From: Cognatundibacterium jejuense
GTDB lineage: Bacteria > Pseudomonadota > Gammaproteobacteria > Burkholderiales > Burkholderiaceae_D
NCBI RefSeq assembly: GCF_014284255.1
Contig: NZ_JACOFV010000011.1
Location: 1 to 64,000 of the forward strand
DNA length: 64,000 nt
Direction: 5' to 3'
Position numbers and translations under genes: made by a program. Positions within the stretch are counted from its first letter, which is position 1. Each line of letters starts with the position of its first letter. The notes under the pieces are model-generated. The model ran no database searches and was not told where the DNA came from. It worked only from the letters and a program-made list of their open reading frames with translations. Positions 28,169 through 36,282 of the stretch are shown here, piece by piece.

Positions 28169-28468
28169 TTATGCAGCGTCTTTTGGTTTGAATTGCTTGT
28201 CGCTGATACGGAATTTCGCACGACGGTCGCCCATCAATTCGCGCAATTCTTTGATGCTGACGTCGCTAATTTCATGCATACGAATCAACAACGACGCGCC
28301 AACTGGCAGACGGCGATGTCTGATTTTACTAATTACTGGTGGCGCAACTTCCAATGCTCTGGAGAGTGCTGCGTCGTTTTTTAAATGCAATTGCTTGATC
28401 AGAGTATCCAAAAGATTGTTTGGATCGTAGTCTATTTCATCCGATTCAAGCTGGGTCAAATTTGCCAT
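28169..28468 (-). CDS. small helix-turn-helix protein, Burkholderiales-type
   Basis: 99 residues with an XRE-like helix-turn-helix (NDAALSRALEVAPPVISKIR followed by HRRLPVGASLLIRMHEIS) and a conserved basic end (GDRRAKFRISDKQFK). The family is widespread and very conserved in Burkholderiales but, to my knowledge, without an assigned function. GAGG lies 8 bases before ATG 28468. It stands alone between two terminator-rich borders, with an AT-rich 360-base upstream region. Probably a transcription factor, target unknown. Confidence 0.75.
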   Translation of the reverse strand: MANLTQLESDEIDYDPNNLLDTLIKQLHLKNDAALSRALEVAPPVISKIRHRRLPVGASLLIRMHEISDVSIKELRELMGDRRAKFRISDKQFKPKDAA

Positions 28469-28827
28469 AATTACCTCGCTGTCTAGTCTATTGATGCTGG
28501 ATTTAGTTGCTTCAATGAGAATTAATCATACGGTAATATTGTATCTTTAAAATAGAAATTGCTTATCATAAAAATAGCAAAACATTGTTAAATCTATTGA
28601 CACATTGCTTGGTTTGCATGCCATTGTATCAACTAGATTTAGTTACTTTAGATTAATCCGTCTCGAAAAACAATTATATTTTTTGAAAAAAATGATGGAT
28701 GCCATCGACATGTAATTTTGCATGGTTTTCGCTCCGTGCCATTGCAGTATTGGACATAATGTGCTTTAGATCAATTGGTTCAAGTGAAACATATTGTTAA
28801 AAGTCGTTTTCTTATCGCTATCACTTT
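28469..28827. other. AT-rich intergenic region upstream of HTH gene
   Basis: No gene is visible. It separates the end of mltB (minus) from the start of the HTH gene (minus), so it should contain the HTH gene promoter and the mltB 3' end. No clear terminator for mltB was found here. Confidence 0.4.
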
Positions 28828-29934
28828 TTAATTTTGCCGTGCGGCACTAATTACCCGACCAAGGTCAATGACCGACATCGCGTAAAAATAGCTACGGTTA
28901 TATTGTGTGATAGCAAAAAAGTTATCAGTGCCCAGCCAATATTCGTCTGCGTCTTCACCATTTTGTAAATCGATCACACCGTACAAAATTCCGTCTGGCG
29001 CATCACTGCTTGGTGTTGTTAAAAATCCTTTTAGGTCATTGAGCGTATAAGTAGCGCGCAAACCTTTTGAAATGGCAGTTTTTAGTTGTGCCTGGTTTTC
29101 ATCCGATGGGCTCAATGTAGCGGGAAAAACTGTAGGGAGATTGCGTTTCCAGCCATGTAAAGAAAGATAGTTTGCAACACTGCCGATCGCGTCAGCGGCT
29201 GATTCGTTTAAATTGATTTTTCCATCGCCATCAAAATCGACTGCGTACTGCCGGATGCTACCAGGCATAAACTGTGGTAAGCCTATTGCACCAGCGTAAG
29301 ACCCCTTGAAGGCAAATGGATCAGCCCCGGATTCTTTCGCCAGTACCAATAAATTTTCCAATTCAGACCTGAAAAATTGCATACGGGTTTCGCGGGTTGG
29401 TGTTTCTGGATAATCAAATGCCAAGGTGGTCAATACGTCCATAGCACGGAAACTACCGGTATTTTTGCCGTAGATGGTTTCTACACCGATCAGACCAACG
29501 ATGATTTCGGCCGGGATCCCGTATTGCTGCTCGGTGCGCGCCAATAGATCGGCGTTTTTATTCCAGAATGCGACACCAGCGTCAATCCTGTAGGGTTCAA
29601 CAAAGCGCGCACGGTAGGCTTTCCAATTTTTGGGCTTTCCAGGTGGCGCTGGGCGCATCAGTTGTCGAGCGGTTTCGATATACCGCGTCTGCTCAAACAT
29701 AGCATTGAGTTCATCCGCCTGAAAACCATGTTTTGCAACCATATCGGTAATGAATACGGATACTTCTTTCCATTGCGTAAAATGAACGTCTGCTTGCTGG
29801 TTTTTGGTCGCTGTTTGCTTTTTTTTACTTTTTTTTACGACGTTATCAGTCGCTGAACTGCTTGGGGAGTAGGTGCTCAACATTGCGACATAAACGCAGG
29901 ACAGAGCAAGAAATTTAGAAGTTTTTTTGAACAT
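28828..29934 (-). CDS. mltB: lytic murein transglycosylase B
   Basis: Cleaves peptidoglycan glycan strands with formation of anhydromuramyl ends. 368 residues from ATG 29934. Signal-peptide-like N-terminus (no clear lipobox), then the SLT_2 domain with catalytic E152 (GLIGVETIYGKNTG), SYAGAIGLPQFMPGSIR and VDFDGDGKINL (an EF-hand-like calcium loop, as in Slt35/MltB). It starts 7 bases after tgpA, at the end of the moxR-DUF58-tgpA set, suggesting joint control of envelope functions. TTG 29940 is a less likely start. Confidence 0.9.
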   Translation of the reverse strand: MFKKTSKFLALSCVYVAMLSTYSPSSSATDNVVKKSKKKQTATKNQQADVHFTQWKEVSVFITDMVAKHGFQADELNAMFEQTRYIETARQLMRPAPPGKPKNWKAYRARFVEPYRIDAGVAFWNKNADLLARTEQQYGIPAEIIVGLIGVETIYGKNTGSFRAMDVLTTLAFDYPETPTRETRMQFFRSELENLLVLAKESGADPFAFKGSYAGAIGLPQFMPGSIRQYAVDFDGDGKINLNESAADAIGSVANYLSLHGWKRNLPTVFPATLSPSDENQAQLKTAISKGLRATYTLNDLKGFLTTPSSDAPDGILYGVIDLQNGEDADEYWLGTDNFFAITQYNRSYFYAMSVIDLGRVISAARQN

Positions 29935-29941
29935 AGACAAT

Positions 29942-31951
29942 TTATTTGCAGGCGCCCAGTAAGGCTTTCAGGCGTTTAGTGACACTGCTTTCCGGTAACT
30001 CATGCTTACCGTATTTTGCAGCAATATAAAAATTTAAAAAATGTTCTGCTGGCAGAATTTTGTCTGCTGGTAAAGCAAGCCTGAGTCGCCATAAAAATGC
30101 TTGAGGACCTTCATTCATACCCCTTGGCTCGGTATGCTTTGCCATGATTTTGCAGAATGAAAAGTATACTCTATCGATCGCTGGGATTGTGGGTTTGTTA
30201 AGAACTAAGGGCAGGGCAACAATGCTGATCGCAATGCTTCCGACGATAAAAAATAGTAAGCTGATTTGCGCCCAGTCAACGTTTTTAAAGCCAAGCGAAT
30301 CGAGTAAGTGCCTTTGCGAATTTTGGTTGTAATTTAAAACCCACTGATTCCAAGAGTTGTTCACTGCATCCCAGCGCATATGCAAGGCTTGCACCAAAGA
30401 ATTTCCAGAAACTGCTTGGCCGACCAGACCTGCCAGACCACGTTGTGGAATGGCTCTGGCCAGATTGAGCATCACTCGCTCGGGCGCTACTGCGGCGGTC
30501 GGATCGACCCTGACCCAACCCTGCTTCTTTAGCCAAACTTCTGCCCACGCATGTGCATCCGACTGACGAATTTCAAAGTAGCCATCAATATCGTTTTTTG
30601 TTCCGCCCTGATAACCTGTCACTACTCTCGCCGGAATATTGGCGGCACGCATGAGAATGACAAACGAGCTGGCAAAATGCTCGCAGAACCCGGCACGGCT
30701 TTTGAAAAAAAAATCGTCGACGCTATTGGTGCCCAGTAGCGGTGGTTCCAGCGTATAGACAAATTCTTCTTTTCTGAAAAAATCCAATACGGCTTTGATT
30801 AACTGATTATCGTCGCTATAACGTTGCCGTAAATCTTGCGCAAAACTCAATGTGCGCGGGTTGTAACCAGCAGGTAAATCAAGAGTTGCAACTAATTCTT
30901 CGTCTTGCAGATCGGGTAAATATTTGTAATGTGTCGCAGAGCGTACTTGATAACGTAAGCGATTAAGAATAGGTTCCTGACTTCTCAGTTCCATATCTGC
31001 ATTGAGGCTGGAGGTATTTTTATCAGCAAACAACGCCGCTTCAACTGGCAAGTCGAGTGCAAAGATCCAGCGTTGGCCTTGGGGTTCCAGGACGATTTCT
31101 TGCTGGATTAGGTTGCCTGAGAATTCAGAATAGCTTGATTTTTTTCCTAGCCTGGTTGCCTTCGTACTCCAGGTAAGTCCATTAAAGGCGGTCAAAATGA
31201 TACCGCGCCAATACAAGACCGATTTGTTCAATATGGGTTGGTCGAATTTTGCGCGGAACACGATGTCTTCTGATTGCACCAGATTACTGATTCCTCCGGG
31301 CGCCATTGTTTCGGACAATCCGGTGCGAGCACTATGTGCGTCGCCTGGCAAGCCCCAAAGCGGGCCCTGTATGCGCGGGAAGAGCAGAAACGCACATAGC
31401 GTCAGAGGAATCGCCAGACCTACTAAGGTGCCGGCTAATTTGAATTTTTGACCTAACGAAGGTACCAGATTCGTATATTGAAAAGACAGTTGCGCTGTAA
31501 TTAACAACGCAGTTCCGAGCAATGCGAGGGCTGCTGCACCTATGCTTTGCTGATAGAAAAAACTACTCAGCAACAAAAAGAAACTCAGGAAGATGACGAC
31601 GAATAGGTCGCGCTTGGCATGCATCTCTAATAGTTTACAGGTCAGCAGTAGCACCAACATCGTCACGCCAGCCTCGCGGCCTAAAAATGTGTGGTGCGTC
31701 AAATACACACCGGCCATCATTAACCCCGCAATCGGCAGCAGTAGCCATGACGGGGGTAAACGTCTGCCATTGAAGGTTAACCACGCGCGCCAGCTTAATA
31801 ATCCACCGCAGGCAAGATTTACCCACCATGTGACATGGCTTGCATGCGGAAGTAGTACGCACAAACAGGCGGTCAGCAAAAGTAGCGTATCTACTTTGTC
31901 GCGACTCAAAATACGCGAAGATAAACGGCCGGGTAAATTTAGGCGCATCAT
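29942..31951 (-). CDS. tgpA: TgpA-like membrane transglutaminase (DUF3488/transglutaminase core/DUF4129)
   Basis: 669 residues: about six N-terminal transmembrane segments (DUF3488), a periplasmic transglutaminase-like domain with Cys (AGFCEHFASSFVILMRAA), His and Asp (SDAHAWAEVWLKKQGWVRVD), one more transmembrane segment (ISLLFFIVGSIAISIVALPL) and a cytoplasmic DUF4129-like tail. In Pseudomonas aeruginosa TgpA is essential and thought to act on the envelope. It directly abuts the DUF58 gene and precedes mltB by 7 bases, so moxR-DUF58-tgpA-mltB is one likely transcript. Start is ATG 31951 or 31948. Confidence 0.9.
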   Translation of the reverse strand: MMRLNLPGRLSSRILSRDKVDTLLLLTACLCVLLPHASHVTWWVNLACGGLLSWRAWLTFNGRRLPPSWLLLPIAGLMMAGVYLTHHTFLGREAGVTMLVLLLTCKLLEMHAKRDLFVVIFLSFFLLLSSFFYQQSIGAAALALLGTALLITAQLSFQYTNLVPSLGQKFKLAGTLVGLAIPLTLCAFLLFPRIQGPLWGLPGDAHSARTGLSETMAPGGISNLVQSEDIVFRAKFDQPILNKSVLYWRGIILTAFNGLTWSTKATRLGKKSSYSEFSGNLIQQEIVLEPQGQRWIFALDLPVEAALFADKNTSSLNADMELRSQEPILNRLRYQVRSATHYKYLPDLQDEELVATLDLPAGYNPRTLSFAQDLRQRYSDDNQLIKAVLDFFRKEEFVYTLEPPLLGTNSVDDFFFKSRAGFCEHFASSFVILMRAANIPARVVTGYQGGTKNDIDGYFEIRQSDAHAWAEVWLKKQGWVRVDPTAAVAPERVMLNLARAIPQRGLAGLVGQAVSGNSLVQALHMRWDAVNNSWNQWVLNYNQNSQRHLLDSLGFKNVDWAQISLLFFIVGSIAISIVALPLVLNKPTIPAIDRVYFSFCKIMAKHTEPRGMNEGPQAFLWRLRLALPADKILPAEHFLNFYIAAKYGKHELPESSVTKRLKALLGACK

Positions 31952-32929
31952 TTATAACTCATAAAGTGCCAAAGCACGCAGGCAGGCGTCACGATGTGCC
32001 GGACCTTGTGCAGCAGCAAAATTGCTGCTGCCTAGCTTGAATGCATAGAGCAATCCGTTGCGGTCCGCTTCCATCACCCAACTTGTCATACGTGAGAGTT
32101 TAAGTTCGGTATCCAAGATTCGTGGCAACGCTGCAAAATCGATAACGATGTCGCTACCAGTACCACCAGCAAATTGTTTGGTGACTAATTGACCGCCCAG
32201 CGCCGTATCAACTCTGGCGATTTGTTTCCATGCAAGATGTTTTAAAGGGTCACCCGACTGATATGCACGTACACCGGCAAAATCTTCATGACCTGAGTGA
32301 CCATGTTCGGTATCTTTGCTTACGCCAGTCACTGGAAGCGGGGGAGCATTGAGTTCTGGTTGAGGGTAGACCAGCGCTTGTGAGTCTGGTAACCAAGTGC
32401 TCCATACTCTCAACATGCCTAACGGAAACCAGGTTTGCAGGCGGATTCTGGGGATGGATTGCCAGCCACGTTGTTTTGTCGGATAGCTAAGCTGCAATGA
32501 GACTTGACTTTGTCCGCCGATATCAACGGCAGTTTCCGGGTGTCCAGCCTCGGCAATACCGACCCAAATTGCATAACGCTGATGGGCGCGACGATTGATT
32601 AAAAATACCGTGTATTGCGTTTCCTCGCCAGCGAATACAGCTTGTGTTGGCCCCGCGTTTAGATGCAAATACGCGAGATTACGAAAACCAAAAAAAGTAT
32701 TCACCATTGCAATGCTAGCCAACACAAAAGTCAATGCAAACCCGAGGCTCAGATTGTAATTGGTCGCCGTTACAAACATGAGCAGCAGCAAAAGGATAAA
32801 CATCCATCCGGGTTTGCTGGGGAGTGTGAAGACGCGCCTTTGTTTCAGGAGTACTTCGCCACTTTCTGGTTTGTTCTCCAGAAAAATCATTTTTCGCAAA
32901 CGCTGGCGCAGAGAGATGAGCATGACCAT
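31952..32929 (-). CDS. DUF58 membrane protein
   Basis: 325 residues with two close transmembrane segments near the N-terminus (GWMFILLLLLMFVTATNY and LGFALTFVLASIAMVNTFFG) and the conserved DUF58 motif DFAGVRAYQSGDPLKHLAWK. DUF58 proteins resemble von Willebrand factor A domains and pair with MoxR ATPases as chaperone-like partners. It lies 9 bases after moxR and abuts tgpA, the standard trio in Proteobacteria. Start ATG 32929 or the ATG two codons later. Confidence 0.9.
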   Translation of the reverse strand: MVMLISLRQRLRKMIFLENKPESGEVLLKQRRVFTLPSKPGWMFILLLLLMFVTATNYNLSLGFALTFVLASIAMVNTFFGFRNLAYLHLNAGPTQAVFAGEETQYTVFLINRRAHQRYAIWVGIAEAGHPETAVDIGGQSQVSLQLSYPTKQRGWQSIPRIRLQTWFPLGMLRVWSTWLPDSQALVYPQPELNAPPLPVTGVSKDTEHGHSGHEDFAGVRAYQSGDPLKHLAWKQIARVDTALGGQLVTKQFAGGTGSDIVIDFAALPRILDTELKLSRMTSWVMEADRNGLLYAFKLGSSNFAAAQGPAHRDACLRALALYEL

Positions 32930-32938
32930 ACCGTTTGC

Positions 32939-33859
32939 TTAAACTGGTACACGCTTCATTAATTCGGCCAGTAATTCGCTGCTGATATTGATTTTTCCAG
33001 TAACGGATTTGATTGGTCGCAAGCGATGCGCAATGACGGGGATGATGACTGCTTGTACGTCTTCTGGTATCACGTGATCACGACCTTCCATTGCGGCCCA
33101 TGCGCGTGCTGCTTGCAAAAGTGCAATCGAAGCACGTGGGCTCATACCTTCCGCGAACAAATCACCCTGGCGGGTCGCGTGTGCCAATGCTTGTACATAA
33201 TCGACCAGTGCTGCGGAGGTGTGGATTTTTTTCAGTTCTTGTTGCGCCTGAATGAGTTCGCTTGATTGCATCACTGCTGGCAAATGCGCCAATAAAGCGC
33301 GGCGATCTTCCCCCATAAGCAATGCGCGTTCGGCGGCAGCATCAGGATAACCGAGTGACAAACACATTAAAAAGCGGTCAAGCTGAGATTCTGGCAGGGC
33401 AAAGGTACCCACCTGATGCGCCGGATTTTGAGTCGCAATGACAAAAAAGGGGCTTGGCAGGGCACGGGTTTGTCCTTCGACAGATACTTGTCTTTCTTCC
33501 ATCGCTTCCAGCAATGAAGATTGGGTCTTCGGCGTGGCGCGATTGATTTCATCTGCCAGCAAAACCTGTGTAAACACCGGACCAGGATGAAAAATAAACT
33601 GATTCTTCTCACGGTCGAAAATCGATATACCAACGACGTCCGCTGGCAACAAGTCGCTGGTGAATTGTAATCGGTTAAATTTTAAACCTAAAGAAATCGC
33701 CAATGCATGCGCGAGTGTAGTTTTACCGACACCAGGCAAATCTTCTATAAGCAAATGGCCGCCAGCAAGCAGACACACTAGAGCCTGCCGGATTTGCAGT
33801 TCTTTGCCGATAATCACGTTATTGACCTGTTTGGCGACTTGATGCACTTTGGAAAACAT
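32939..33859 (-). CDS. MoxR-family AAA+ ATPase
   Basis: 306 residues. Walker A LPGVGKTTLA (41-50), Walker B VLLADEINRATPKTQSSLL, sensor 1 in FFVIATQNPAHQVGTFALPE, and the C-terminal lid (SPRASIALLQAARAWA). MoxR proteins act with DUF58/vWA partners in maturation or remodelling of envelope complexes. ATG 33859 was chosen because AGGAAA lies 5-10 bases upstream; longer in-frame starts read through sequence unlike the family. First gene of the moxR-DUF58-tgpA-mltB set, divergent from the deacetylase-like gene with about 140 bases between. Confidence 0.92.
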   Translation of the reverse strand: MFSKVHQVAKQVNNVIIGKELQIRQALVCLLAGGHLLIEDLPGVGKTTLAHALAISLGLKFNRLQFTSDLLPADVVGISIFDREKNQFIFHPGPVFTQVLLADEINRATPKTQSSLLEAMEERQVSVEGQTRALPSPFFVIATQNPAHQVGTFALPESQLDRFLMCLSLGYPDAAAERALLMGEDRRALLAHLPAVMQSSELIQAQQELKKIHTSAALVDYVQALAHATRQGDLFAEGMSPRASIALLQAARAWAAMEGRDHVIPEDVQAVIIPVIAHRLRPIKSVTGKINISSELLAELMKRVPV

Positions 33860-33999
33860 AGATTTCCTCGAATAAAAATTTAAATCACAGTGTAAACTGA
33901 TTCTGCGGCATCTGTGGCAAACCATGCTGCTTGCAGCAAGCTATTTGCAAAACAAGGCAAATAGGCGGAAACTTGAATAAATAAATAAGAATTTGAGAC

Positions 34000-34938
34000 A
34001 TGACAACTGCTTATTACACCCACGCCGACTGCAAACGGCATGAAATGGGCTCCTGGCACCCAGAATCACCCGAACGTTTGCAGGCAATAGAAGATCAATT
34101 GATTGCCAGCCGCATCAATACGCTACTTGACTATCGCGAGGCGCCAGCGGCTCTGGAGTCGGATCTGGCGCGAGTGCACACGGCCGACGCTATATATCGG
34201 ATACGCGAAAACTGCCCATCTGAACGTTCCGAATATGATCATTTTCCGTTGGATGCAGATACTTCTTTAAACGCCTATACCTGGCGCGCTTCTTTGCGTG
34301 CCGCAGGTGCTGCTGTTGCTGCCACTGATGCGGTAATCGATGCGGAAATTGAAAACGCATTTTGTGCCATACGACCGCCAGGACACCACGCAACCAGTAA
34401 AGAAGCCATGGGTTTTTGCATGTTCAATAATGTCGCGGTTGCCGCTAAACATGCATTGGAGGTACGTGGCTTACAACGGGTTGCGATTGTCGATTTTGAT
34501 GTTCATCATGGCAACGGAACTGAAGAGATTTTTAATGGTGACCAGAGGGTATTGATGGTGAGCTTCTTTCAACATCCATATTACCCCTATTCTGGAACAG
34601 AGCATCCCGCTAGCAATATGGTCAATGTGCCGGTGCCTGCGCATAGTTACGGCAACGTCATACGTGAGTTGGTGTCAGAACGATGGTTGCCAGCACTTGA
34701 GGCATTTAAGCCTGAAATGATATTCATCTCGGCCGGATTTGATGCGCACAGAGAAGACGATATGGGGCAATTAGGTCTGGTTGAAGCCGATTATGCGTGG
34801 ATCACCCAACAAATTATGCGCGTTGCAAAGACGCATTCACATGGTCGCATCGTCAGTTGCCTTGAAGGTGGTTACAATTTATCGGCCCTGGCGCGTAGCG
34901 TTACCGCTCATGTGAAAATTCTCGCTGACCTTGAGTGA
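34000..34938 (+). CDS. histone deacetylase family protein (acetylpolyamine/acetoin-type amidohydrolase)
   Basis: 312 residues of the bacterial class II HDAC-like family; zinc-dependent deacetylases acting on acetylated lysine or polyamines. Visible are the catalytic histidine pair RPPGHHA, the zinc ligands in DFDVHHGNGTEEIF, SAGFDAHREDDMGQL and EGGYNLSALARS. The N-terminal HPESPERL is typical. No signal peptide, so cytoplasmic. The YCII-type gene follows by 69 bases on the same strand. The exact substrate is not predictable from sequence. Confidence 0.9.
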   Translation: MTTAYYTHADCKRHEMGSWHPESPERLQAIEDQLIASRINTLLDYREAPAALESDLARVHTADAIYRIRENCPSERSEYDHFPLDADTSLNAYTWRASLRAAGAAVAATDAVIDAEIENAFCAIRPPGHHATSKEAMGFCMFNNVAVAAKHALEVRGLQRVAIVDFDVHHGNGTEEIFNGDQRVLMVSFFQHPYYPYSGTEHPASNMVNVPVPAHSYGNVIRELVSERWLPALEAFKPEMIFISAGFDAHREDDMGQLGLVEADYAWITQQIMRVAKTHSHGRIVSCLEGGYNLSALARSVTAHVKILADLE

Positions 34939-35007
34939 GATTACAGAAATAGATTATTGGATAGTTTAACAACGATTAACAACGATTTTTTAATTCAATT
35001 TAAGGTC

Positions 35008-35298
35008 ATGTTTATTATTGATTTAGATTACATAAAAGCTTTAACCGAAGTCGAAAAATTTATTCCCGAACATCGGCAATTTCTTGAAAAATACTACGCA
35101 AGTGCTAAGTTTGTGATGTCGGGACGTAAGGAGCCGCGCACTGGCGGTATCATTATTGCGAACTGTGCTTCAAGGGATGAAGTTGAGGCATTGATACAAG
35201 AAGATCCGTTTCACCGCGAAGCAATCGCACGCTATACGATTACCGAATTTATTCCTACGATGACTGCCGATTTTCTGGAAAATTTGAAAGTGGCATAA
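35008..35298 (+). CDS. YCII-related protein
   Basis: 96 residues, ferredoxin-like YciI fold: MFIIDLDYIKAL at the start, HRQFLEKYYASAKFVMSGRK in the middle and EDPFHREAIARYTITEFIP, the conserved DPF-x motif. The family is linked to small dehydratase or isomerase roles, mostly unproven. ATG 35008 fits the family start (AAGG just upstream); an in-frame TTG at 34957 would add 17 untypical residues. Probably co-transcribed with the deacetylase-like gene. Confidence 0.8.
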   Translation: MFIIDLDYIKALTEVEKFIPEHRQFLEKYYASAKFVMSGRKEPRTGGIIIANCASRDEVEALIQEDPFHREAIARYTITEFIPTMTADFLENLKVA

Positions 35299-35301
35299 CC
35301 C

Positions 35302-35358
35302 TTAGCCAAGCATTATCAAGTCCCGATTTCTGTCAACTTACATTGGCTAATTTTTTTT
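35302..35358 (+). terminator. terminator after YCII gene
   Basis: TTAGCCAA (35302-35309) pairs perfectly with TTGGCTAA (35343-35350) around a long 33-base loop, followed by eight T. The long loop makes it weaker than usual, but the T-run position fits a terminator. Confidence 0.6.
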
Positions 35359-35405
35359 GAGAAAACTCAAGTGCAATCAGCTACATGAAGGTACAAGGCT
35401 ATTTT

Positions 35406-35906
35406 ATGAAAAAACTTTTAGGTTTCATTTCTCTGTTGTCTTTTCTCGTTTGCCTCCCGGTGGTCGCCGAGGAAAGTCAGGTCCAGACGATACAAAAACT
35501 CAATCAATTCATCGACGAATGGCACGATGATGCAGCGCATTCGCGCATGGCCTATTTCGATAAAATAGCAAAAGACGGCGTATATATTGGTACCGACAAA
35601 ACAGAGCGCTGGACGCGTGAGGACTTTAAGGTCTGGGCGAAACCGGCTTTTGCCCGACCCAGCGCCTGGGCATTTAAAGTGCTGGATCGTCACGTGGCAA
35701 TGACGATCGATCAAAGCGTCATCTGGTTTGATGAGCAATTACAAACGCAAATGGGCATTTGCCAGGCTTCTGGCGTGGTGCGAAATACGTCTGAAGGTTT
35801 TCAAATTGAACATTATCAACTGTCTTTAACAGTGCCCAATGACTTGATTGATTACCTGTCTGAAGGCGTTAAGAAAAACGAGCAGAAGCAAAAAAACAGT
35901 CCATAA
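35406..35906 (+). CDS. secreted SnoaL/NTF2-like protein
   Basis: 166 residues. Signal peptide (KKLLGFISLLSFLVCLPVVA, cleavage about residue 22), then a single NTF2/SnoaL-like domain (LNQFIDEWHDDAAHSRMAYF, then DGVYIGTDKTERWTREDFK and WFDEQL). Such domains are common in DUF4440-type secreted proteins of unknown function. The ATG at 35406 starts the signal peptide; an in-frame ATG 21 bases earlier would add seven residues. Placed just before the riboswitch-controlled protease gene but with about 230 bases and AT-rich DNA between, so probably a separate transcript. Confidence 0.75.
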   Translation: MKKLLGFISLLSFLVCLPVVAEESQVQTIQKLNQFIDEWHDDAAHSRMAYFDKIAKDGVYIGTDKTERWTREDFKVWAKPAFARPSAWAFKVLDRHVAMTIDQSVIWFDEQLQTQMGICQASGVVRNTSEGFQIEHYQLSLTVPNDLIDYLSEGVKKNEQKQKNSP

Positions 35907-36082
35907 AAAAAGGGCATATAAGGCAGTGAGTTTGTGTACTTTGCAAGAGCATCTGTGTTCAATTTCGGAAATAATGTGAAGACGATATGTGAAAATAGAA
36001 AATGTTAGTAAATAGTTGATTTATAAAGACAATTTTTTGTCAGAACACTATTTTTATCTGTGATAATTAACATTTGTTTGCT

Positions 36083-36110
36083 TTGATTTTTCGAGTTTTC
36101 TTCTTAAACT
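36083..36110 (+). promoter_or_regulatory. candidate promoter of the riboswitch-protease transcript
   Basis: TTGATT (36083-36088) and TAAACT (36105-36110) are separated by 16 bases, a fair sigma-70 match, and would start transcription near 36117, about 25 bases before the riboswitch core. The region is AT-rich. It is a visual match only. Confidence 0.4.
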
Positions 36111-36137
36111 TTGTGTGTTGTATTTTGAAGTAAAATT

Positions 36138-36220
36138 TTTGGGCAAACCCGATGAAAGTCGGGGACGCAAAGCTTCCGGCCTACGGCGTTAGATCGCTAA
36201 GGTAGCGGGGTTGCCGGTGG
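36138..36220 (+). promoter_or_regulatory. cyclic di-GMP-I (GEMM-I) riboswitch
   Basis: The core matches the GEMM-I aptamer closely: GGGCAAAC (36141-36148), a first hairpin capped by the GAAA tetraloop (CCCGAT-GAAA-GTCGGG), GGGACGCAAAGC, TTCCGGCCTACGG, then GGTAGCGGGGTTGCCGGTGG at 36201-36220. The P1 stem can be seen as GGCAA (36142-36146) pairing with TTGCC (36211-36215). It lies in the 5' leader of the S53 protease gene, ending about 65 bases before its ATG. It senses the second messenger c-di-GMP. Whether it turns expression on or off is inference (see the overlapping hairpin). Confidence 0.92.
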
Positions 36221-36261
36221 GCGAATTCATTTTTCTGTCACCGTGCGTGCGCAGCCTTTTT
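36207..36261 (+). terminator. possible expression-platform hairpin overlapping riboswitch P1
   Basis: GGTTGC (36209-36214) can pair with GCAGCC (36251-36256), and CGGTG (36215-36219) with CACCG (36239-36243), leaving a 7-base bulge; TTTTT follows (36257-36261). The 5' arm uses the same bases as the 3' strand of P1, so the two structures exclude each other. This would be a terminator released when c-di-GMP stabilises P1. The structure was found by eye and is not proven. Confidence 0.4.
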
Positions 36262-36282
36262 CCATCCTGGAGAGCTGACACC

